From Chrysomallon squamiferum (Eukaryota; Mollusca; Gastropoda; Neomphalida; Peltospiridae), in assembly GCA_012295275.1 (NCBI GenBank), contig CM022665.1, positions 13,348,476 through 13,412,475 on the forward strand: 64,000 nt of DNA, given 5' to 3'. A program made the position numbers and the translations under genes. Within the stretch, counting starts at the first letter, position 1, and each line of letters begins with the position of its first letter. Positions 24,559-37,300 of this stretch are shown in pieces. Below the pieces are notes generated by a model. It was not told the DNA's origin. It was given only the letters and a program-made list of their open reading frames with translations, and made no database searches.

Positions 24559-25626
24559 ATGTTGAAAGCAATGCCCATTCTGACGGATCCTTCACAGAGA
24601 AACACGTATATGACAAACCCTAAGGAGGACCCTGGATTTCTCCCTCAAATTCTCCCCAAACAAAATTTGGGATCTAGCTCCGAAAATGAATCAATCCTCG
24701 ACTTTCATCGCGATCGCTATGCTTCAACATCAGGCACGAGCACAGCAACGTCGGTATCGAGCAGCCCAATCAAACTGCCAAGCATAGACAAAACCAAATC
24801 TAACAGCATCTCCAGCCTTCATCATGGTAAAGGTCAAAGATCGCGTAGTTACGACAGGACTGTTCTTTGTCGATCACCTAGCTGCCCGTCTAATATTGGC
24901 TACTTCCGTAAAGACGAGAGCCCCTTATATTGGCATCCCGGAGATTCAAAATTTGAATCGACGTCTCCAGAAAAGGACTCTGACTCCGGAATTCGACTTC
25001 CGGACATATTCAAGGACAGCAGCACAATCAGCGGCGCCAGTCGAAGCACGAACAGAAGTCAGAGTACCAACAGAAGCCCACCGTTCGGAAGCAAACATGG
25101 CGGCGGTGAGCGAGACTACAGTCCAACGACTTTTCGTAATGAAATGGCCTTGTCTTTGAAAAGAGATAAAACTAAAGTGTCCTGTTTCGATCGTACTCCT
25201 CGTGTGGATACCGCTCGAGATCAGCAGGACACTTACAGGTCGACCACGCAGAGTGCTCTTCTCTTGCCCATACGAAATTCTGAATCTCGAATGTCGATAA
25301 AAGGAAAGAAACGAAAGAAACACACTTCTCGACAGAATACACAAATGAGCATTCAGTCGGATTGTACGAACATGTGCCAAAGTCTGGAGAGAGTACGATC
25401 AGCAAAGAAAAACACACGTGCTAACAAAAGTGATCACACCCTCTCTAACACGTTTCGAGAAGTGGAGGACGCAAATGTCGCCGAAGACAGTGTTATACGA
25501 AAGTCTAAGGACGACCATAAAGACGGTGCTAACCCAGTTGCAAGGAAGCCAGCACATTATAAGACAAAGCATAAGGAGTCAGCATGTATAGCCCCTGATC
25601 GGGAAACGGCTCAAGTAAAGTCATAA
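24559..25626 (+). CDS. Intronless 355-aa Ser-rich protein of unknown function
   Basis: By far the longest open frame in the window (356 codons with stop), with balanced composition and few repeats, so it is very unlikely to be chance in this AT-rich DNA. The protein starts MLKAMPILTDPSQRN and is rich in Ser, Thr, Arg, Lys and Asp. It has no hydrophobic segment and few aromatic residues, pointing to an intrinsically disordered, phosphorylatable protein. A Lys/Arg cluster KGKKRKK (residues 248-254) is a plausible nuclear localisation signal. Short Ser/Thr-Asn-Arg-Ser repeats occur around residues 155-175 (SRSTNRSQSTNRS). I recognise no domain. The start is the first ATG after an in-frame stop at 24541. 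It may be a single-exon gene, the terminal exon of a longer one, or an intact retrocopy (an A-rich tract starts about 65 bp after the stop). Confidence 0.7.
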   Translation: MLKAMPILTDPSQRNTYMTNPKEDPGFLPQILPKQNLGSSSENESILDFHRDRYASTSGTSTATSVSSSPIKLPSIDKTKSNSISSLHHGKGQRSRSYDRTVLCRSPSCPSNIGYFRKDESPLYWHPGDSKFESTSPEKDSDSGIRLPDIFKDSSTISGASRSTNRSQSTNRSPPFGSKHGGGERDYSPTTFRNEMALSLKRDKTKVSCFDRTPRVDTARDQQDTYRSTTQSALLLPIRNSESRMSIKGKKRKKHTSRQNTQMSIQSDCTNMCQSLERVRSAKKNTRANKSDHTLSNTFREVEDANVAEDSVIRKSKDDHKDGANPVARKPAHYKTKHKESACIAPDRETAQVKS

Positions 25627-25689
25627 ACAACTTTTTGAAAACTGAAAAATATGAGTATTATTTTCTTATATATTCAAAGTGCTTTTAAT

Positions 25690-25793
25690 AGAAAAAAAAA
25701 AAGAAAAACAAAAACAAAAAAAAAAAGAAAAAAAAAAAAAAAAAAAAAAATAAAGAAAAGAAAAAAGAAAAAAAAAGAAAAGAAAAGAAAGAA
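25690..25793. repeat. A-rich homopurine tract
   Basis: About 100 nt almost entirely A with scattered G (and a few C/T at the ends), starting 63 bp after the stop of the 355-codon ORF. It may be a degenerate genomic poly(A) left by retroposition or just simple sequence. Poly-Lys and poly-Phe frames over it are not genes. Confidence 0.85.
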
Positions 25794-26006
25794 ACTCTTT
25801 CAGAGAATGCATCTTGTTTACAGAAATTCTGTCTTGAACGAAATTGGGTTATTCTAAACCCGAAGTCTGTGATAAAATTATTTTGAAACATCAGACAAAA
25901 TCAGTTTATTTTTTTTCATTAAACAGATTTCTTACAGAGATACGGTGATACAATAATTTTTTGAATTCACACAAATGAAGCCATGAATAATTGTATAGAT
26001 CACTGT

Positions 26007-26115
<109 letters not shown>

Positions 26116-27283
26116 TTCTGTATGTATTCCGTGAAATTTCTTTATCTGGAAGAAAATGTCGCAGTGGGACATTTTTCATTTGTTTTCTGTTACTAGTGAT
26201 TATTAGCAGCAATACTTTGTATTTAACAACAAGAAGAAGAAAGAATGATACCCTACTGTAATAATAATTATTGCAGTAGGTTTCGCCTAGTTCATTAAAT
26301 AATTTAAAATATAATACCAAGAAAGTATGCCTTTATCGTAACAGTGGAAAGCAAATGTTGTTTTCTTTATATTGTTGTACATATACTGAGTGTTACACCA
26401 AATTAATTCATTTTGTTTTATTTGTCTCACATTGATATAATAACCAGAATAATTATGTTTTAAAACCTAACAATCACTTGTCTGGAATTAAACATTAATT
26501 GAAGTGTTTTCTACGAATAACGCTATGAGTTACTACTATTCAATGTTTTTGTTGTGACCGTAATGTGTTTAGCTTATGTCCACCTTTACTTAATTTCCCA
26601 GTGAGAATTTTTGATGTCCAGTTTGAAAACTATGTATTGAAATCCAAACTAATGGATTTTTAAAACTAATTAATTACTTAATTAAGGTATTGTAGTGACT
26701 TTATGATGCAGCTGTAACAAAGTTATAAATAATCATTGCTTGTTCTTCAGTCACCAGGATTTCAGAAAAGAATATCACAATTAAGGTGTATATAACTTTC
26801 ATTACACATAATTTATTAGAATTCTCTTTACAACAGTTCAAAGCACATATACGCGCGCGGACTTACTGAGGTTAAAAAAAAAAAAATATATATATATATG
26901 TTTTCCATATGACGTCATTTACAGTTTACAGTCGCACGTGCTATGAAAAGGTATTTCTAATGAAAATAATACTGGGTGCACTTTTGCACCGCTTAATTCT
27001 CTTAGTTTTAGGTAATATGGCATTGTTCTCAAATCAGGTACAAATAGGTTCTATTTCTGTGCTTCTCTCAGAGATTATCCCTGTTCTCTAATGCATAGTG
27101 AGATTAGCATAATCCACAGATAATCTTTGATCACAGTAGCAAGGTTATTTTACAATGAGTCAATTTTCTGTTAATAATTAATAAAGGGCAATACTCTGTA
27201 TAGTCGGACGTTACTTTTACCATCCGCAACAATAAACTTTAAAAATGCATCTCGTTTTGTAACATCCTTATTGTAATTAGGTA

Positions 27284-27482
<199 letters not shown>

Positions 27483-29156
27483 AAATACACACGCATATAC
27501 ACAGTTTAACAAAAAAAAAAACTCTCGAGAGCTTTCTTTTAATAAATTAATTTATTTACTTATTATTTTGACATAAGTGCCTTTAAGAGTAGATTTTATT
27601 CACAGTAATGTATATATATATTTTTTTTTCATAATGATAATTTAACTTCGTTCTGTTAAAAATCAGCATATTTAATGTTGTTTATGATGATGCTGATGGT
27701 AATAATGAAGATAGCAATGTTAATCACATTTTTTCATACAAAATTTAATTTAAAACAAAGCACGAAAGGACATTCATATATTTAAAAAAAGAAAAGAAAA
27801 AAGTAATAATTTATAAAATTCAATACATCTTTGACAGCACAGTGTAATAAACTCAGAAAACATTTACTAATTAGCCCAAGAATCAATAAATAGTGAAAAA
27901 CAGTAATCAAAATTTGACATTATAAAGTAATGAGTAAACTTTGTGTTCTAGAAAGGCTTTCAAATCATGGTATATCGACATATATTTTGAAAGGTTTTTA
28001 AATTAGTGCGTCAAAAGTCCGCAGACAGCATATTTTTATGGTTCATACTGTCCGATATTTAGGATTAAAACAACATGAATGACATTTAATTAGCTTGTTT
28101 TGTTATATATAGTTTGCATTAATATTATATATTTCTTCAATGCCTTACATATACGGTCAAATAAAATGAATATCTACAGTGTTCTAAATAATATTAATAT
28201 TAGAATCCGAGCAAATTCGTTTTGTTGCTATACACAATATTGCTGTATCTTTTATCGCTAAATTAGACAACGTTAGTGTGAAACGGCACAATTCATTAAA
28301 ATGAATAGATAGTTATTATTCTTATCGTAAATTTACAAAAACAGCAGAAAACACAGCCGGTGTCACATGTCTAAAATGAATTGCGTTTTTAAAAGCTGGT
28401 ATTGGTATGCGATCCCCACACCTTAAAAATATTCAGTTGTTTAACTACATCGTTATCGCATCTGAGAAAGGGCATTGTCCTCTAATAAAAATTCTGTCCG
28501 GCCTTCTGAGAGTTGCTGTATAGAAAATATTATATAAGAGAAAATAAGTTATGACTTAATTATAAGCTTTATGTAACTGTAAGCCAGTACGGACACAGGT
28601 AATACGATTTATCTAATGGGAGAGAGAATCTAGCTTCGCTCTACGTGTTGATAAAATTAATGATAGTAACGTAATGTATAAACTGAAAATCTTTTGTGGC
28701 TGTTTATTATTAATGTTAATTGTTATTGTTGTTGTTGTACATTATTATCATCATTATTGTTATTATTGTTGTTTTGTATTATTATTATTATTATTATTAT
28801 CATCGTCATAAACATCATCATCCATTTTTCATCCCTACTGTGAATAAACGGTGTTAATAGATCAAAACAACATTTTCTGATAAATTAATATTAGGTAAAA
28901 AACCAAAATAATTCACTTTCTGAAATTGTGTTTCAGAACAAAAGCTGGACATGTGTTAATGTCTTTGTATCCTTCATAATGGAAATATAATCATATACTG
29001 TATATTTTCCCTTTTGTTTTTATTATAAATGCTTTGATTTCAGTAAAAATCAAACGTGTTTGAGTCTATACAAAATGAAAAGAGTTTATCGTGTCAAGAC
29101 TTTAATCAAACAACAATAGTAATAAAGAAGTATATGCATTTTGACAATTTATCCTG

Positions 29157-29190
<34 letters not shown>
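29157..29190. repeat. Poly(A) tract, 34 nt
   Basis: Uninterrupted A run; could be a retroposon tail, but I see no recognisable element upstream. Confidence 0.9.
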
Positions 29191-29191
<1 letters not shown>

Positions 29192-29457
29192 ATTCTCTCT
29201 ACAGATGTTACCACTAATTCAGATTAAACCAAATACAAATGGGGTGATGTACATTCACTCTTTCCATCAAAAATGTATATTGCTTCTATCGTTTTCCAGT
29301 AGTTACTAGATGTTGTATATTTATTTTATTAGCACTTTTTATAAGATGTATTGCACAATGATATAAATACGTGGGTGCAGAAAGATGTACTCACAGACAT
29401 CTTTACCATGTAAAACAGTATTAACTTGTCTGCTTGCAAGTTGATGGTAATTTTCTC

Positions 29458-29755
29458 ATTGGCCGAGTTTGATTGTAATCTAAAATCGCATTGGCTAATT
29501 TGGAATGCAAATGAGTTGGTAATGTAAATCGTAATTTGTTTTTGTATTGGCTGATCTGGAGTGGAAGTGAGTTGGTAACAAGAACTGTAATTTATATTGG
29601 TTAATTTGGTATGGAATAGTATTAGCAAATAAGTTTATATTTGCATTGATATTATTTTGAATGGAAGTTGTTTAGTAAACTTTTGGTAATAATTATAATA
29701 TATGTATGCATGCATACTGAATAGTCTTGAATGCATGTGATTGATAAATTTCAAA
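29458..29755. repeat. Decayed minisatellite, unit about 50-60 bp
   Basis: Five to six diverged copies of a unit resembling ATTGGCTAATTTGGAATG followed by AAGTGAGTTGGTAA and GTAATTT. Copies begin near 29458, 29491, 29545, 29597 and 29644. A 99-codon minus-strand frame spans it and is a by-product of the repeat. Confidence 0.6.
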
Positions 29756-30865
29756 GATTTTTATCATTATTATTATTATTATTATTTTTTTTAATTCCGA
29801 TTTTGCAAGTTTTAACATGAAATATATAATAATACAAATTAATACTAAATGTTTTACTGCTTTTTTTTTTTTTTTAAATTAACTATTCTTTGTTTCAAAC
29901 AAAGTAAATTTAGTTATTTTTATAAAATATAAAATACATGAAAATTCTCCATTATAAAGTCTTCACTGTTTCTTTATTTCTTTTAACTTCTGTTAGTATT
30001 GCTACTACTAATAGCACCATGACTTTTATGCTACTACTGCTACTGCTGGTGTTACAGATTCAGCAAGTGTTATGGAATTACTTGTGACCTAAGTTTTTCT
30101 AGATTTATTAATTTGTGGAATATATGAGATAGAAAGGGAATGGAACTCAGTTCCAAACATACAATTCTTTTATATTTTAAATACAGTTTATACACACATC
30201 CTGAAAGTAGCATTATTAAATAGTTTTAATAATTTTGTAATAAAAAGTTTGTATACTGAAAGCTAAATTATCAATATACCTTGGCTTCTGCTAGAATTTT
30301 CGAATTTTTGGCTAAATTATTATTATAAAATGTTTTATTACTATAATTTACTTATCATTTGTACTTTAAATATTTTATATGGCCCTTTCAAATCCGTCCA
30401 TTTCGATTATCCATACGTTATGAAGCCATAATTATGGTCAGTGTTTGGATTGTACATAAATAAAAATTGTTTCTAATCACAAATATGCCTATGCACAGTT
30501 TGAAATTTTATGTAAATCATAAATATTAATGTGTTTTTTACAAAAACAAAACATTTTGTGTTCATTTTCATCTCTCATGTGAATAAACAAATATAACATG
30601 TATGCTTTGTTTTTAATGTTTACATGTACATGCATGTTTATTTGCATGTACTTATGTGTATGTGTACATAAACTACATCATAAAATGTACACATGTACAT
30701 TTGTGTGTGAATGTGTTGATAAGGAGGTGAGTTAGTGTGCAAAGAACATAATATGTTTATAGAAACTTTTTTATATAAATAACAGCTGGCTGCTTTTAAA
30801 CATAATTATAGCTTCAAAGATAATTACACTGTAATTCAGGGATTAAACATAATCCAGTCTAGTAG

Positions 30866-30940
30866 GCAATAGGATCAAACCACTTCATTGTCAGTATTAA
30901 GCTATCACCCATTCAAGCTATGATTTCATATTGATATATC
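30866..30940 (-). repeat. tRNA-derived SINE-like fragment (copy 3)
   Basis: The minus strand reads GATAGCTTAATACTGACAAT and then GGTTTGATCC, matching the box A/box B layout of the two fragments near 1.0-1.4 kb. Body and ends are not recognisable. Confidence 0.4.
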
Positions 30941-31726
30941 AAGTAGTTAGTCTATGAGAAGGTGTACATACAGAATAGCCACTGCTGTTAATTGGTAAGA
31001 ATAACACAGAATATTGGCAGCAGGTTTTCCCTCCAATACTACTACTGCAATTACAATATAGTATTCTTGGTACTTAATATCTGTTAAAATCTGATTAAAT
31101 AAAGTCTGATCCATTCATCAAGATTCTAGAACAAAGGAATCTATATTTATGTTACCATACTTGTGGTCAATGACTGCAGAAACCACGACCATTTAAAAAA
31201 ATATATATATATACATTTATTTCAATAACAGATAAACACACAAATAATAGATATATCATTATATATGTATAATATGTAACATAAAAAGCAAATCCATTAT
31301 GATAAGAGAATAAACATAATAAAGTGGAATATCCAAAATAAATTTCTCTTGTGAATCCATTCATGTATGTATCATCTCAGAAATAAAGATTTAAAAAAAA
31401 TACTTTATTTTTAAAAATGACTAAACTAAGTGTTTTTGTGATTCTATTATTACAAAAACAAAAACATAAACATAATAATCATTTGTGGATATGCAGAAAA
31501 TTATTACAAATGTTTATAAGCTTGTACAGCTGTACTTCAATAACCAACAAAAATGAAAAAAAAAAAAAAAAATTAAAATAAAATCAACAATATGAAAATT
31601 ATTGTAAGGATTAGAGAGATTTATACCATTCATTAAACTTTCACTGAGTAATTGCAATCATACTGTTGGAATAATAATATTATTAATAATTTTAAAAGTT
31701 TGTGTCTTTATGTCAGCCTATCTTAA

Positions 31727-32147
31727 TTAATCGAAAACAACTCCTTTTGCAATTTTTCTCTTCTTGCTAGTTGGATTGATCAAACTCATACCTGCTTTCC
31801 TAGGTTTACTTTTAGTGGCAGATTTCTTGGGACCAAAATCATTTGAAGAGAAAATGCCCCCCGTTCTTGTATTTTGACTTTTCAAGCTGTCTATTGTTTT
31901 ATTTGCTGCTGCTAATTTTGTTTCCAACAAGGAAGCTTGGTCAGCTAATCGGAACAAAATTGACTGCATTTCTGTTCTTTTCTCTGCTGCTTTTGCCTCA
32001 AAAAGGTTAAAGATCAAAGCATCTTGATCATGTCCTACTGTTAAAATCATCTTGTTTCCGATTGTCGCTACAGAAATGTCTCCTGATGTTAAACCATTTC
32101 TACAAAAATAAATATCATCTATGTCAAGTGTAAAATGAAAAAAAAAC

Positions 32148-32238
<91 letters not shown>

Positions 32239-32574
32239 AACGAATCTATTTAATTCCATTATGATGACCTTTATGAAATGATAAACATTTTACTTTTTAT
32301 TTATTACAATTTATAATGCTGAATATCGCTATATGTCTTACCTGAATTTGGCCAGATAGGTTTCAATCTCCTGCATGCCCGAAAGGTTCCGATGAGCCTC
32401 CAATTCGTCCGAGCCAAGTTCAAGTCGCCAGACATCAACACCATCGCTGACAGCTACAACCCACGTGTTGTTGATGAAGCGTGTAAAACATAAGTATTTT
32501 ACACGACAATTCACAGTAGTGTTGTGTAGATCAGTAACTTCAGTTTTGTTCAATAAATTCTTAAAGTCAGCCAT
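31727..32574 (-). CDS. PAXX: PAXX, non-homologous end-joining factor (XRCC4/XLF paralogue)
   Basis: Two exons on the minus strand: 32574-32342 (233 nt, GTAAGA donor) and 32099-31727 (373 nt, TTTTTGTAG acceptor). They join in phase 2 to 201 residues, close to the 204 I recall for human. The N-terminal half (to about residue 112) is the beta-rich head of the XRCC4 superfamily (VSDGVDVWRLEL..GHDQDALIFNLFEAK). A helical coiled-coil stalk follows (about 113-147, LADQASLLETKLAAANKTI). The basic tail carries the family signature MSLINPTSKKRK and ends GVVFD. In human PAXX the C-terminal hydrophobic/Phe motif (GGVDFDET) binds Ku70, so Phe200 and the preceding valines are the likely Ku contacts. Role: nuclear scaffold stabilising Ku and ligase IV at double-strand breaks. 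The 242-bp intron holds a (GA)n tract. A TTTATT (minus-strand AATAAA) at 31404-31409 is a possible poly(A) signal. Same strand as and downstream of ALDH16A1. Confidence 0.88.
32152..32235. repeat. (GA)n microsatellite filling a third of the PAXX intron
   Basis: About 42 perfect GA units (CT in the sense of the PAXX transcript) begin about 50 bp after the 3' splice site of exon 2 on the minus strand, so a (CU)n tract sits upstream of that acceptor in the RNA. It could bind polypyrimidine-tract proteins (inference). Confidence 0.95.
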
Positions 32575-34360
32575 TCTGTCAAATTGCGTTTCGTTTGTTT
32601 ACTTCCGCTATGTGCAATTGTTCATATGTGTTCCTCCCACCTTTTTCGCTGCACCGCAGAAATAGAGGGTAAAAAAACAAAAAATTATCTGGTCACTTTG
32701 ACTTAATAAAATCAACCAGTTTTTTCCTTGCCTGTTTATATTTGCTCTAACAGAAAACAAGTCATAGCTTGCTACAGATAAAATTACATTTGTTAAGGTA
32801 CATAATCTTTATGTGTCAATACTTATATTTCATTCATAGTTTGCTATTTCTTTCCTTTTATTGTAGTGGATTCTTTGTAAACCACTTTTTCTGTTAAGAT
32901 GTGTTATGTTCTACTCTGATTTTAAACTGACCAGCCATTTCTGCATCATCATAATGTAAGAAAAAAGAAAACCAACAACAAATGGATATGCAAATGTTTA
33001 TTAATTAGCTGCCATATCTTTAAATTTTCATCAAAAGCGTAATGAATAATGATGAATTTTACAAGTATTGATCAAAACAATACTACTAATAATACTAAAA
33101 CGTAATATATTTATTAAATTTGATAAAATAGCCTACAAATAAAAATCATTTATTAAATATATTTTGTATTATGATGGCACAGTTCTTAAACAGAAAAGCA
33201 TTAATTAAGGAACTAGAGTCATAATTATTTTATAAGTAACATTTTTGAATCACCCAGGTGCACCCATTCTTACAACATAAAAGCAAACAAAATACATCTT
33301 GTATAAAGTACATGATACATATTTAATTTTAAACTTACATATAACGATCACATTCAGATCACTGTGATGTTTTCTGTCATAGACAGAGACTATCAATACA
33401 TGAATGTTTATATGTACAGTAACACACATATATAACTTTCCTACATTACAGTAGCTTAACATTCCATCAGGTCAGTCATTTTCTTACTGACATATGATCT
33501 GTAAAACACATTATGTGTGTAGCAAACAAAACAATGCAAAAACACACCACATGAATCAAAGAAACATCAGATGAAGAAATATCAATTGATTACTTAATAT
33601 ATAACTTGAAAAGTTAGCATCACAATTACAGATTTTCACCTAATGCTTAAAAAATTAACAGCTATAAAGTAGTGCTTTTCCTTACAAGAAATATAAAAAA
33701 TAAACATGACTTTAACATGAAGTAACAAAAACGAATACAATAAAATTTTGACCATTAATTTTGTTATTAAATTAAAATGCTATTACTAGATTTGAATGAT
33801 TAACCTGATTCAAAGATTTGCAAGGATAAATTTGTATTTTTCAACTGGAAATTTTAAAATTATTTTCTAGTGTTAATAAATAATAGAACATTACAAGTAA
33901 CTTGGAATTATATTTAGTATAATACTAAAATGTATATAATAAAATATATTCAGATTTGTCTCTGTAATGATTATAACAAATAAAATTAAAACAAAATATG
34001 TTTTAGATTTTGTCCATAAGCTGTTACACACAAAAGTTTTAGTTCAATTATATTTATACAATAAGACTGTTTTCATGTTTTAAATATTGAAAAACATCAC
34101 TTGCATAAAAAAATATGGGTCCAAGTATTCAATACAATTCTGAAATACATATGATTTCATGTAATGGATTGTCAACCTGTAATTTAACTGATATTCTCTC
34201 CACTGATTACCATAAATCAAAGTATCTACATTCAAAAATAAAAAACAATTAAACCTCTGATTAATCAGAACAGAATGATTTAATAACAACTAACAAACAA
34301 AAACAAAAACAGTTCCAGTTAGACATCCGATAAATTGTGGACTAGAGTTACAGGCAATAA
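32575..34360. other. Intergenic: PAXX promoter and ALDH16A1 3' UTR
   Basis: The part just above 32574 is the PAXX 5' side; the part just below 34361 is the ALDH16A1 3' UTR. The middle is AT-rich unique sequence without supportable ORFs. I cannot place the ALDH16A1 poly(A) site. Confidence 0.5.
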
Positions 34361-37300
34361 TTAATTGGCATATATATCTCCCATTGGAATCCAAATGTTC
34401 TTGCACTGCACAGAATGATACAAGAATTCTTCACCTTGACCTTGCTCTGGATCTGACCAATCACGTGCCATTCCATAGTTGACCCATGTCCTCTTAAGAT
34501 TATCTGCAGAGGAATGCTCCACAAACTTAGACCCTGCTGCAGTGCCAAAGTACCACATGGCCTGAACATCCTGGTGTTCAGTCAAGTATTTGGTCAGATG
34601 GTCACGGTCACCGGTCAGTATATTTACCACACCACCAGGTAGATCAGAAGTGTCAAATACCTGGAAAAAACAACAACCCACAAACTGAATAATTATATAT
34701 TCAATAACTCTATTACAATAATAACATATGAAAACAATAATATGCAATACAGTAAACATAACATAACATAGGACAATAAAATGTCATGAAATAACTGTTA
34801 AATTAAGAAAATATACTGATAAAGAAAAAGGTATAACTAATACAAACCTGGTAGAAATCAAGGGCTACAAGAGGGTACTTTTCACTGGGTACAATTACAA
34901 CAACGTTGCCTCGAACTACTGCTGGTGAAAAGAGAGAAACAAAACCAAGCAGTGGAAAATCATCAGGACATGCAATGCCAACCACACCAACTGGCTCATG
35001 TAACTTGATAGTAGCTCCATATAGTGTTGTTTCCTGCAATACATTTTTACATTTGAAATTAAGTGTATCTGTGTAAAAACAAGACAGAATGTCAGTTGTT
35101 ATTTATTTTCATTGTTCTGAAAAAGAGCATAAAATGAAATTTTAAAGATTCAAAGAGATCATTAAGAATATTTGATGTATGTCAAACTGGCAAGCAGGCA
35201 AAAATGATAGTTATGAAAAAAACAAGAAAATAGACATAAATCACAAATAAATGCTACAAACACATACCAATAATTATTTCATAAAAAGAATGAATAAATG
35301 AAAGATTGTCTAACAACACCTCTGCACAAATATATATCTGCATTTAACTGACAGCAGTAATAATATGAATATTTATTCAAATATAAATGATTTAATTTTC
35401 ACAACAATGAACACGAGTAAATTGTTTGGTGGTGTCACTAATTCACACTGATGATGGCTGTTTCTAAAAACTTTAAAAAACAAAGCACTTTTACATTTAC
35501 AATATACCATGAAAATTAAAAAAAAAAAATTGAAATCACAGTTTACCTGGACTGATCCTCCATATTTGTCGCAGTATGCTCCCCAGTAGAAAAGTCTCTG
35601 AATAGACAAGTCAACCTCAGTTCGACTCTCATCTAGAGATTTTCCTGTCATGTTGCTGATTCTATCTGCTATTTCATCTCTTCGCAGTTCAAGGTTCTCA
35701 GCCATGTAGTACACAATCTGTGCACGATTGTGAGCAGCCCGCTTGCCCCACCTAAAAGAAAAACAACACTTAACATTTGTTACCCAGCTAACTTACCAAA
35801 TATGTAACATCTGTCACCCAACATGCACCACCTTGACCATTTAACAATTGTATCGTAACATTTGTAATGTGGGTCATGTAACTCAAACTGACATACATCA
35901 AATATTCTTAGTGATCTGTTTGAATCTTTAAATTTCATTTTATACTCTTTTTTCAAAACAATGAAAATAATTAACAGCTGACATTCTGTCTAGTAAATAG
36001 GTGACAGTTTAATAACTGCCCAATATTTCAACAGTATTTTGGAAAGCTGTGTATGACTTTACCCTGGTGCAGCTTTATGAGCCGCTTCCACAGCATTTCT
36101 GACATCCTTTCTGTTTCCCTCACCCACATGACCAACAACTTTTCCAGATGGGTTGATAACTGGGCGGGTGTACTGTCCATCAGGTCGTTTCTGAGCACCA
36201 CCATAGTACATTTTGTAAGTTCGGTCTATACTAAAACAGCAGATATTGAAAACTTAAATACAACAGCACCACTATAATAAATACTTCCCTTTTTAAATGC
36301 AAGCATTAACTTTAAAAAATTAGATATAAGACAAAATAATAAATGGGCATATTTAAAGAGACTTTTATGACATTTTTCCATTTGTTTTCTTCTGCTTATT
36401 AACTTATACAAATATTAAAATTAAATGGTATCTGGGCATATTAAAACAGCCTGCTATAACATTTTTCCTTTTGTTTTCTTCTATATATTAATTTAAGCAA
36501 AAATTAAATACAATAAAAAATAATAACTGGCCATATTAACAAGCCTATTATGACATTTTTCCCTTTGATTTTTTCACTACATATTAACATATAAGCATAA
36601 ATATTAATTTTAGATGATACCTGGGCATAGTAACACCACCTGCTGTGACAGTTTTCACTTCATTGTCTGTTGGTGTTGGTCTGGCTGGAACTGTAGATCC
36701 AAATGTCTTCAGATTCACTTCAAGAGTGCCTGGTTGTGGCCTCACTTGCCAAGATGGTCTCACATACTCATACAAACCCTAAAATTAATATATTCTTTTA
36801 ACTGACTGGTACATAATACCAATTATTTTTAAATTAAAAAATGGAAATACATTATTTGTTATATGACTGAAATATGATTTATATGATTTTATTATTAATA
36901 GCTATGCATGAAATTCAAAGTTATGTGCTTCTGTCTGTAACTGACAGATAAAATTAGACGTAAATCACAAAAAGTTTCAAAGGGAAACTAAAATAAACAT
37001 TTTTCTTCAGATTCCTTTTTCATTTATCAATTTATGTAATATAAATAAACACAAACTAACTTCTTTACCACCATCTCTGCCATAGCCACTCTGTTTGTAG
37101 CCACCAAATCCCGCAGCAGCATCAAACATGTTGTGGCAATTGACCCATACAGCACCTGCCTTTATACTAATAGCCACTTCTAGAGCTAAACTGACATTCT
37201 CAGTCCAGACACTGGCGCCAAGACCATACACAGTATTGTTAGCAAGAGATACTGCTTCTTTAGCTGTTCGGAAAGGTAACGCTACCAATACTGGCCCAAA

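Noticed and set aside
24824-25417. Other frames of 81-144 codons overlapping the 355-codon ORF on both strands
   Set aside because: They are shadow frames of the longer ORF, start internally and have no independent support.
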